IMG/VR virus record: IMGVR_UViG_3300046750_000783
Location: 1 to 21,578 of that record
Direction: 5' to 3' (one strand)
Source: a virus
Length of the DNA stretch: 21,578 nt
Below, piece after piece: positions 15,499 through 21,570 of the stretch. The notes beneath the pieces were generated by a model. It did no database searches. It was not told the DNA's origin and saw only the letters and a program-made list of their open reading frames with translations. The translations under genes were made by a program, and so were the position numbers. Positions within the stretch are counted from its first letter, which is position 1. Every line of letters starts with the position of its first letter.

Positions 15499-16597
15499 AA
15501 TTATTATTTCTTTTAACGGTCAACCAAAAGTTGAAATTAAAGGAGATAATCCTAAAAAGTATAAAATAGATTTTATAAATGGAGAAACTAACCAAACAGT
15601 TTACTCAACTGTTATTGATAATGATATGTGGACTTCTTGCAACCAGCGTTGGAATATTCCTTGGATTATAAAAATTAATAATAAAATAGTTCACAAATTT
15701 GATTTAACTAATAAAGAAGTAAAAGTAAGTCTTCAATCTAAAGCAGTTGGTGATACTTTAGCATGGACCCCTCAAATTCTTGAATTTCAAAAAAAATACA
15801 AATGCAAAGTGACTATAAGTACTTTTCACAATGAATGGTTTATAAATCACCCTAAATATAAAAACATTAAATTTATTAAGCCTGGAGAAGATGGAGAATA
15901 TTATGCTACTTTTAGTTTAGGTTGGTTTATGACAAAAGATAAATGGGATGAAGGTTCTTATCATCCTACTAAACCAAATACAATCCCCTTAATTCAGGCG
16001 GCAACAGATATTTTAGGACTTCCTTACCATGAAAAAAATTATGGAATAAAATATAAAGTAAAAAAAAGACCAATTAAAGAAAAATACATTTGTATAGGTC
16101 CTCGATCCACAGCGGCATTAAAAGAATGGGATTATAATTATTGGCAACACTTAGCAGAAGAATTGAATAAGTTAGGATATAAAGTAGTAAGCATTTCAAA
16201 GGAGGGATTTAAAAAACAAAATATAATTAATAAAGCAGATATGGAATGGGAAGATTCTATTAATTATCTCCACCATGCAGATTTATTTATAGGGCTAGGT
16301 TCGGGGTTATCTTGGATGAATTGGGCATTAGGAAAATACACACTTATGATTAATAATTTTAATCCTTATGGGTTTGATTTTACTCAAAACCTAACACAAA
16401 TCCAAAACCATTCAGTATGTAATGGATGTTGGGCTGATAGTAGATTTCAATTTAATAGGGGAAAGTGGGATTGGTGCCCTAGACATCAAGGAACTTTATC
16501 CGAATTTATTTGTCATAAATCTATAACCCCTGATAAAGTTTTAGAAAAAGTTAAATATATAATAAAACATAAATTAAATGAAAAAAATATGGGTTAA
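15485..16597 (+). CDS. TibC-type (BAHT) protein O-heptosyltransferase
   Basis: 370 residues from the ATG at 15485; a TTG at 15482 is also in frame but less likely. TibC-family enzymes transfer heptose from ADP-heptose onto Ser of beta-helical autotransporters. Residues 1-75 form the beta-rich N-terminal domain of that family. The GT-B core follows: SLQSKAVGDTLAW (82-94) with Asp90 as likely counterpart of the catalytic Asp, STFHNEWF (112-119), NTIPLIQAATDILGLPY (165-181), and KYICIGPRSTAALKEW (200-215). ADLFIGLGSGLSWMNWAL (265-282) completes the core. Cys312, Cys315 (CNGC), Cys331 (WCP) and Cys343 (FICHK) match the four-cysteine iron finger of TibC. Length is close to the family norm (about 400). 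Related GT9 LPS heptosyltransferases lack this cysteine set. Confidence 0.88.
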   Translation: MEKNKIIISFNGQPKVEIKGDNPKKYKIDFINGETNQTVYSTVIDNDMWTSCNQRWNIPWIIKINNKIVHKFDLTNKEVKVSLQSKAVGDTLAWTPQILEFQKKYKCKVTISTFHNEWFINHPKYKNIKFIKPGEDGEYYATFSLGWFMTKDKWDEGSYHPTKPNTIPLIQAATDILGLPYHEKNYGIKYKVKKRPIKEKYICIGPRSTAALKEWDYNYWQHLAEELNKLGYKVVSISKEGFKKQNIINKADMEWEDSINYLHHADLFIGLGSGLSWMNWALGKYTLMINNFNPYGFDFTQNLTQIQNHSVCNGCWADSRFQFNRGKWDWCPRHQGTLSEFICHKSITPDKVLEKVKYIIKHKLNEKNMG

Positions 16598-16973
16598 TGG
16601 GTGTTTTGATATATTACACCGTGGACATTATGAATTATTTAATTACGCTAAATCTTTAGGTGATAGACTTATAGTAGGAATAGATTCAGATGAAAAAGTA
16701 TCAAAAGATAAAGGTAAGAATAGACCATATAATAAATTAGAAGATAGAGTTTATGCTTTAGAAAGTTTAAAAGCTGTAGATAAAGTAATTGTTTTTAAAA
16801 ATCGTAAACATTTAGAATTACTAGTTGAAGTAAATAAACCTGATATTATGGTAGTAGGTAGTGACTGGAAAGGAAAAGAAATAGTAGGTGGACAATATTC
16901 AAAAGAAATTGTATATTTTAATAGAATAGGAAATTATTCTACAACAAATATTTTATTAAATGAGAGAAAGTAA
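16578..16973 (+). CDS. HldE C-domain-like heptose-1-phosphate adenylyltransferase
   Basis: 131 residues, a single nucleotidyltransferase domain. VNGCFDILHRGHYELF (6-21) carries the HxGH motif (His14, Gly16, His17) that binds the nucleotide. LGDRLIVGIDSD (28-39) and NRPYNKLEDRVYALESLKAVD (48-68) follow. VVGSDWKGKEIVGG and a terminal STTNI (121-125) come last. This sequence of motifs matches the adenylyltransferase half of HldE (RfaE), which makes ADP-heptose from heptose-1-phosphate and ATP. The STTNI ending separates it from glycerol-3-phosphate cytidylyltransferase (TagD), though substrate is not proven. In HldE this domain is fused to a kinase; here the kinase is a separate gene two positions on. 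It overlaps the upstream gene by 20 bp and the downstream by 14 bp. Confidence 0.88.
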   Translation: MKKIWVNGCFDILHRGHYELFNYAKSLGDRLIVGIDSDEKVSKDKGKNRPYNKLEDRVYALESLKAVDKVIVFKNRKHLELLVEVNKPDIMVVGSDWKGKEIVGGQYSKEIVYFNRIGNYSTTNILLNERK

Positions 16974-17310
16974 ATTATACCCTGATAGACAAAAAAAGGT
17001 ATTTGTTGATATAGATGAAACAATTTGCTTTTATAAAGGTAAAAGAATATATGAATTAGCTATACCTAATGTAACTAATATTAATAAGATAAATAAACTT
17101 AAAAAAGAAGGATGGCATATTACTTATTATACTGCGAGGGGTGGAGCATCTAAAATAGATTATTCTGAACTAACCCATAAACAATTAAATACATGGGAAT
17201 GTTTATATGATGAACTAATAGTAGGATACTCAGAAAACCCCCATACGCCTACAAAACCTTCATATGATTTAATTATAGATGATAAAGCTAAAAGAATAGA
17301 AGAGTTATGA
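16960..17310 (+). CDS. Small HAD-family phosphatase, candidate heptose-bisphosphate phosphatase
   Basis: 116 residues, a capless HAD domain. Motif I VFVDIDETIC has the nucleophile Asp17 and Asp19. Motif II is Thr58 in YYTARGG (56-62), motif III Lys99, and motif IV DLIIDDKA (103-110) with Asp107/Asp108. All catalytic residues are present. Small HAD proteins of this kind lie in bacterial capsule and nucleotide-sugar gene clusters. Lying between an HldE-like adenylyltransferase and an HldE-like kinase, it could remove the C7 phosphate of heptose-1,7-bisphosphate, the GmhB step. It is much shorter than GmhB (about 190) and lacks a recognisable GmhB zinc loop, so the reaction is inferred from context only. 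Overlaps: 14 bp upstream, 4 bp (ATGA) downstream. Confidence 0.82.
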   Translation: MRESKLYPDRQKKVFVDIDETICFYKGKRIYELAIPNVTNINKINKLKKEGWHITYYTARGGASKIDYSELTHKQLNTWECLYDELIVGYSENPHTPTKPSYDLIIDDKAKRIEEL

Positions 17311-18041
17311 ATATAGTTGTTATAGGAGAATCTTGTATTGATAAATTTGTATATTGTAAAGCAAATAGAATTTGCCCTGAAGCACCCGTTCCAGTAATAA
17401 ACCCTATCAATACTATTACTAACCCAGGCATGGCTTCTAATACTATATCTAATGTAAAAATATTATACCCTGATGCTGAGGTTAAATTAATAACCCAAAA
17501 TGAAAATATAACTAAAACTAGGTTTGTAGAAAAAAAATCAAACCAAATGTTTATTAGACTAGATGAAGGGGAGGATATTATATACCCTTTAAAATGGGAT
17601 CAAGAATTAGTTGAACAAATACATAATGCCGATATAGTTATAGTTAGTGATTATAATAAAGGACTTTTATCAAATAAAGATATATTAATGATAGGAGACA
17701 TTTCTAAATTATCAATTTTAGATAGTAAAAGAAAACTTAATAATGAAATGATATCCCATTTTCATTTTATTAAATTAAATGAATATGAATTTGAAAATAA
17801 TAAACATTTAAATCATAAGGGAATAATTACAACCTTAGGATCTAAAGGTGCTATTTATAAAGGTACCTTATACCCTAGCCCCAAACCACAAGAAACAATA
17901 GATGTTAGTGGTGCAGGAGATACTTTTACAGCCTCTTTTATAACTAAATATTTTGAAACTAAATCTGATCATAAATCTATTAATTTTGCAAATAAGATGG
18001 CATCTAAAGTAGTAAGTAAAAGGGGAGTAGTAACCCCATAA
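17307..18041 (+). CDS. HldE N-domain-like PfkB sugar kinase (compact heptose-7-phosphate kinase)
   Basis: 244 residues, about 70 shorter than the usual HldE kinase domain. The ribokinase (PfkB) signatures are intact. VVIGESCIDKFVYCKANRICPEAPVPV (4-30) contains the RI-PEAPVP motif typical of HldE. NPGMASNTISNV (39-50) takes the place of PGGAANVA. KTRFVEKKSNQMFIRLDEGE (70-89), VSDYNKGLLS (113-122) and LNEYEFE (157-163) also match HldE. The catalytic loop DVSGAGDTF (199-207) has base Asp205. HldE-K phosphorylates D-glycero-beta-D-manno-heptose 7-phosphate at C1. The missing residues come from shortened loops and helices between these motifs rather than a truncated end, so the enzyme is probably active. 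The last gene of the sugar island; a new promoter follows in 42 bp. Confidence 0.88.
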   Translation: MNIVVIGESCIDKFVYCKANRICPEAPVPVINPINTITNPGMASNTISNVKILYPDAEVKLITQNENITKTRFVEKKSNQMFIRLDEGEDIIYPLKWDQELVEQIHNADIVIVSDYNKGLLSNKDILMIGDISKLSILDSKRKLNNEMISHFHFIKLNEYEFENNKHLNHKGIITTLGSKGAIYKGTLYPSPKPQETIDVSGAGDTFTASFITKYFETKSDHKSINFANKMASKVVSKRGVVTP

Positions 18042-18059
18042 ATTTAAAAATTTTTATAC

Positions 18060-18069
18060 ATATTTATAA
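18060..18069 (+). promoter_or_regulatory. T4-late-like promoter ATATTTATAA before the small coiled-coil gene
   Basis: An exact ATATTTATAA lies in the 42-bp gap after the sugar kinase. It ends 14 nt before the ATG at 18084, so the tail block is separately transcribed from the sugar island. Confidence 0.72.
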
Positions 18070-18083
18070 CAAAATTAAATTAA

Positions 18084-18335
18084 ATGAAGTTATCTGAAAA
18101 AGAGTTGCAAGATTTAAATGAAATTCAGCAACAAAGTAATAATATAATATTTTCATTAGGAGAATTAGTATTGCAAAAACAAAGTTTAATTGATAATTAC
18201 CGTGAAATAGTAGTACAACAAAATAATTTAGGTAGTCAATTAAGTAAAAAGTATGGAGATGGTAGAATCGATTTAACAACAGGAGAAATTCAATCCCCAA
18301 CAGAAGAAAATAAAGATAATTCCACCACCCCTTAG
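18084..18335 (+). CDS. Small coiled-coil protein of T4-like phages, unknown function
   Basis: 83 residues. Residues 1-57 form an amphipathic, Gln/Glu/Leu-rich helix or helical hairpin (LNEIQQQSNNIIFSLGELVLQKQSL). It is followed by KKYGDGRIDLTTGEI and a disordered polar tail ending STTP. I recall similar short proteins with a KYGDG-x-I/IDL-TGE motif in marine T4-like phages, without known function. It has its own late-type promoter and sits directly before the tail sheath gene, so a tail-assembly or chaperone role is possible. No signal peptide, membrane segment or cysteine. Confidence 0.78.
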   Translation: MKLSEKELQDLNEIQQQSNNIIFSLGELVLQKQSLIDNYREIVVQQNNLGSQLSKKYGDGRIDLTTGEIQSPTEENKDNSTTP

Positions 18336-18354
18336 TTTTTTGAGAAAATTTTTA

Positions 18355-18364
18355 ATATTTATAA
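18355..18364 (+). promoter_or_regulatory. T4-late-like promoter ATATTTATAA before gp18
   Basis: An exact ATATTTATAA continues as ATAAATA, so the full T4 late consensus is present. It ends 26 nt before the gp18 ATG, the longest spacing of the seven, giving the sheath gene a longer leader. Confidence 0.75.
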
Positions 18365-18390
18365 ATAAATACAATAAATAAACATCTAAA

Positions 18391-20655
18391 ATGGCAGAAA
18401 CATTAATCTCACCTGGTGTATTGGCTCGTGAAAACGACCAATCTTTTATACAAGGTCAACCTATAGAAGCAGGAGCGGCTATTGTAGGACCCGCAGTTAA
18501 AGGACCTGTAGGAATCCCAACATTAGTAACTTCTTTTAGTGAATATCTATCAACATTTGGTGGAGCTGTTACTAGCGGATCTTCAGAATATACTTATTTA
18601 ACTTCAATTTCAGCAAATAACTATTTTTCCCAAGGAGGAAAATCATTATTAGTTACTAGAGTTGTAAGTGGTTCATTCAGTGACGCAGATACATCTAACC
18701 AAATTCAATGTCTAGAACATGAAAGTGGAGTATTAGCATTACAGGCTATATCCCTTACAGGTGGTACCGATGGAATTCCCAATACTTACACAACTGTATC
18801 CCCTACATCAACAAGTGGAAGTGGAGCTGAATTTACAATCATCACTGGTATAACAAGTGGTAAATTAACTCCATCAACTTCTGGTTTAACTAGTGCAGTT
18901 TCTTCAAGTTATGATGATTCAGGGAATAATACTACATATAGTGATGTTGCCGTAACAACAGATGGGAGTGGAGAAGGTGCTTTATTATATATTAGTATTG
19001 ATACTGATGGATCAATCCTTCAGGCTACTGCTACAACACAAGGGAGCGGGTATGCTGTAGGTGATAAGATAACGGTTTCTGCAGGAATGATTGGATCAGG
19101 TGTAGATTTAGAATTTACTTTAACCTCGGATCAATTTCAAGCAGAAATTGAAAGCGCTACTGTTACTAATGGAGGTAGTGGATATATTCTAGGTGAAGTT
19201 TTAACCATAAATGGAGATGATTTAGGAAGTGCAGAAAATGCAACTATAACATTAGGTGCAAGTAATATTGTAAATGCTACAAGTTTTGCTCTTGGTACTA
19301 TATCTGAAGGAGTAATAATGAATAGTGCAGGAAGCGAAGTAGGAAATGGTGCTTTAGCTAATGGATCAAGCGATAATATTAGATATGAAATAGTTTCATC
19401 TAATGCTAATACAGGAACTTTTAGTTTACTTGTTCGTAGAGGTAATGATACTCATAAAAATAAATCAATTTTAGAAACATGGGGTAACTTATCATTAGAC
19501 CCTAAAGCCCCTAATTATATTGAAAAAGTAATTGGTAATACAACCTATGATGTAGAAGTAGATGGTGTGGATTCATATGTAAAATCTTCTGGAGAATATA
19601 CTAATAAAAGTAAATATATCATAGTAAAATCAGTATCTAAAAAGACACCAGATTATTTTGATAATAATGGAACACCAAAATCAATATTTACAGGAAGTCT
19701 ACCACAAGTAGGATCAGGTTCCTTTAGTGGAGCTACTGGTGATTTATTCGGAGCTGATGCTAAATTTTATGATGAAATTACAAATACAAATATTCAAGGA
19801 TTAGCTCCTCATGAATATACCTCATCAATAGCTTTATTAAATAATAAAGATGATTATAAATTTAACTTATTAACAGCCCCAGGATTAAATAATAGTGATC
19901 ATAGTGATGCTACTAGTCAATTAGTAACAGTAGCAGAAACACGTCAAGACTGTATAGCAGTTGTAGATTTAGATGGATATGGAACAAAAATATCAACTAT
20001 GATAACTAATGCTGCGGCATTTGATAGCTCATATGGGGCTACTTACTGGCCTTGGTTACAAACAATTGATCCTAACACAGGACAAGTTGTTTGGGTACCA
20101 GCTTCAACTATGATACCTGGAGTATATGCATTTACAGATGCTTCAAGTGACGCATGGTTTGCACCTGCAGGTTTAACAAGAGGTGCTCTTGGAAATGTAA
20201 CCAAAGCAGAAAGAAAATTAACAACTTCTAATAGAGATTCCTTATATGAAGTTAATATTAACCCAATAGCTACATTCCCAGGAAGTGGAGTTGTAGTATT
20301 TGGACAAAAGACACTACAGAAACGAGCTAGCGCATTAGATCGTGTAAATGTACGTAGATTATTAATTGCTTTAAAAAGCTTTATATCCCAGATATCTGAT
20401 AATTTAGTATTTGAACAAAACACAATTGCTACAAGAAATTCATTCTTAGCAGATGTAAACCCATACTTAGAATCAGTACAACAAAGACAAGGATTGTATG
20501 CATTTAAAGTAGTAATGGATGATACTAATAATACTCCAGATGTAATAGATAGAAACCAATTAGTAGGACAGATTTATATCCAACCAACTAGAACAGCAGA
20601 ATTTATTATGCTGGATTTCAATGTATTACCAACAGGAGCAGTATTTCCTGAATAA
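18391..20655 (+). CDS. 18: Contractile tail sheath protein (gp18-like) with inserted beta-repeat domain
   Basis: 754 residues (T4 gp18 has 659). Sheath subunits stack around the tube and contract at infection. The N-terminus is typical: SPGVLARENDQSF (7-19), then AAIVGPAVKGPVGIPTLVTSF (29-49) and YLSTFGG (52-58). The C-terminal core is also conserved, with GLTRGALGNVTKAERKL, NINPIATFPGSGVVVFGQKTLQ, ALDRVNVRRLLIALKSFI, and EFIMLDFNVLPTGAVFPE at the end. Between about 126 and 295 lies a Ser/Thr/Gly-rich beta region absent from the core. It holds two similar repeats, GSGYAVGDKITV (218-229) and GSGYILGEVLTI (262-273), and probably projects from the sheath surface. It lies close to a heptosyltransferase gene and could be its acceptor; that is speculation. 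Confidence 0.96.
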   Translation: MAETLISPGVLARENDQSFIQGQPIEAGAAIVGPAVKGPVGIPTLVTSFSEYLSTFGGAVTSGSSEYTYLTSISANNYFSQGGKSLLVTRVVSGSFSDADTSNQIQCLEHESGVLALQAISLTGGTDGIPNTYTTVSPTSTSGSGAEFTIITGITSGKLTPSTSGLTSAVSSSYDDSGNNTTYSDVAVTTDGSGEGALLYISIDTDGSILQATATTQGSGYAVGDKITVSAGMIGSGVDLEFTLTSDQFQAEIESATVTNGGSGYILGEVLTINGDDLGSAENATITLGASNIVNATSFALGTISEGVIMNSAGSEVGNGALANGSSDNIRYEIVSSNANTGTFSLLVRRGNDTHKNKSILETWGNLSLDPKAPNYIEKVIGNTTYDVEVDGVDSYVKSSGEYTNKSKYIIVKSVSKKTPDYFDNNGTPKSIFTGSLPQVGSGSFSGATGDLFGADAKFYDEITNTNIQGLAPHEYTSSIALLNNKDDYKFNLLTAPGLNNSDHSDATSQLVTVAETRQDCIAVVDLDGYGTKISTMITNAAAFDSSYGATYWPWLQTIDPNTGQVVWVPASTMIPGVYAFTDASSDAWFAPAGLTRGALGNVTKAERKLTTSNRDSLYEVNINPIATFPGSGVVVFGQKTLQKRASALDRVNVRRLLIALKSFISQISDNLVFEQNTIATRNSFLADVNPYLESVQQRQGLYAFKVVMDDTNNTPDVIDRNQLVGQIYIQPTRTAEFIMLDFNVLPTGAVFPE

Positions 20656-20670
20656 AAACAAAAAAATAGA

Positions 20671-20680
20671 ATATTTATAA
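20671..20680 (+). promoter_or_regulatory. T4-late-like promoter ATATTTATAA before gp19
   Basis: An exact ATATTTATAA in the 42-bp gp18-gp19 gap ends 17 nt before the gp19 ATG. A dedicated promoter fits the high tube-protein demand. Confidence 0.73.
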
Positions 20681-20697
20681 TAAAATAAAAACACAAA

Positions 20698-21186
20698 ATG
20701 GCAGTATTAGATCCTAACGAAATATTTTACACGGCATTTGAGCCAAAACAAAAGAATAGATTTATTCTTTACGTTGATGGATTCCCATCTTACATCATGA
20801 AAGGTGTAGGAGCCGTATCTGTAAGCCAAGGTTCAGTACCTTTAAATCATATTAACGTACAACGTTATGTTAAAGGGAAAACAACTTGGGGTACAATTGA
20901 ATTTACATTATTTGATCCTATCACTCCTTCTGGTGCTCAAGCAGTAATGGAATGGGTACGTTTACACCACGAATCAGTAACTGGTCGTGATGGTTATAGT
21001 GATTTCTACAAGAAAGACTTAACAGTAAATGTACTAGGACCTGTAGGTGATGTTGTATCAGAATGGATTATCAAAGGAGCAATGATTACAGAAGCTTCAT
21101 TTGGAGATTTCAATTGGGATACTGAAAACGCTGCTCAAGAACTTACAATGACAGTCCAACCAGATTACTGTGTATTGAATTTCTAA
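20698..21186 (+). CDS. 19: Tail tube protein (gp19-like)
   Basis: 162 residues, nearly identical in length to T4 gp19 (163). Hexamers of it form the inner tube through which DNA passes, inside the gp18 sheath. The protein is beta-rich with the expected pattern: KQKNRFILYVDGFPSYIMKGV (16-36), VQRYVKGKTTWGTIEFTLFDPI (about 55-76), and VMEWVRLHHESVTGRDGYSDFYKKDL (about 83-108). VSEWIIKGAMITEASFGDFNWDTENAAQELTMTVQPDYC follows near the C-terminus. Adjacent gp18 and its own late-type promoter support the call. As in gp23, codon choice is less A/T-biased than in the sugar genes, consistent with high expression. An intrinsic terminator follows. Confidence 0.96.
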   Translation: MAVLDPNEIFYTAFEPKQKNRFILYVDGFPSYIMKGVGAVSVSQGSVPLNHINVQRYVKGKTTWGTIEFTLFDPITPSGAQAVMEWVRLHHESVTGRDGYSDFYKKDLTVNVLGPVGDVVSEWIIKGAMITEASFGDFNWDTENAAQELTMTVQPDYCVLNF

Positions 21187-21218
21187 AAATTTACCCAACC
21201 CTCATACCTCAAAAAATT

Positions 21219-21244
21219 GCTTGGCTTTGCCAAGCTTTTTTTTT
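21219..21244 (+). terminator. Intrinsic terminator after gp19
   Basis: Perfect 7-bp stem GCTTGGC (21219-21225) and GCCAAGC (21229-21235) with a TTT loop is followed by nine T residues. It is preceded by an A-run, so it could also work in reverse. Confidence 0.93.
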
Positions 21245-21272
21245 ATATTGGATGTCAATACTAAAAGGAATA

Positions 21273-21283
21273 GTTCTTTGACA
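21273..21283 (+). promoter_or_regulatory. rRNA-type boxA-like element (or host-type promoter) GTTCTTTGACA
   Basis: GTTCTTTGACA resembles the leader element found upstream of 16S rRNA genes in Bacteroidetes and is related to E. coli boxA (TGCTCTTTAACA), the NusB/S10 antitermination site. It lies 28 nt past the terminator T tract and 17 nt before the ATG at 21301. A second reading is a Bacteroidetes host promoter: TTG at 21248-21250, a 22 nt spacer, then GTTCTTTG in place of TAnnTTTG. It is clearly unlike the ATATTTATAA element used elsewhere here. The match to rRNA leaders is from memory. Confidence 0.45.
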
Positions 21284-21300
21284 TTTAAAAATAATAAGAT

Positions 21301-21570
21301 ATGGAAAATTTAGAATTTGTTTTAGGTGTCCTATCCACAGTAGGTATATTCTTAGTAGGGTATGCTTCGATAGGAGTGTTTAAGGTAAAAACCAAAGTTA
21401 GAGATGTTAACCAATCTATAGATAATGCTTATTTAGCTATAGATGAAATAGGCAAAGATCATTATAATAATATTAATGATTTACGATTAGATTGCCAAAA
21501 TCAAATTGATGAAATTTATAGGCAAATAGATTCAAGATTTGATAAATTTGAAAATAAAATAAATAAATAA
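21301..21570 (+). CDS. Small membrane-anchored coiled-coil protein
   Basis: 89 residues. One hydrophobic helix at about residues 5-26 (LEFVLGVLSTVGIFLVGYASIGVF) is followed by a basic patch (KVKTKVR). A charged coiled coil (36-89) with regular Ile/Leu spacing follows. A single N-terminal anchor with a short helical domain fits many phage membrane proteins, including inner-membrane spanins and lysis-control proteins; the following basic patch suggests the coiled coil is cytoplasmic (positive-inside rule), which argues against a spanin. No family is recognised. It stands alone after a strong terminator and behind a boxA-like or host-type promoter element rather than the late-type motif, so it may be expressed at another time than the structural genes. 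The gene is complete, ending 8 bp before the window edge. Confidence 0.75.
   Translation: MENLEFVLGVLSTVGIFLVGYASIGVFKVKTKVRDVNQSIDNAYLAIDEIGKDHYNNINDLRLDCQNQIDEIYRQIDSRFDKFENKINK

Noticed and set aside
16578-16973. Glycerol-3-phosphate cytidylyltransferase (TagD) identity for the nucleotidyltransferase
   Set aside because: The NGCFDILHxGH motif is shared, but the NRPYNKLEDRVYALESLKAVD and terminal STTNI motifs and the adjacent HldE-type kinase favour the heptose adenylyltransferase.
20043-20423. Antisense frame of 126 codons within gp18
   Set aside because: It lies wholly within the conserved C-terminal core of the sheath gene and has no recognisable motif.
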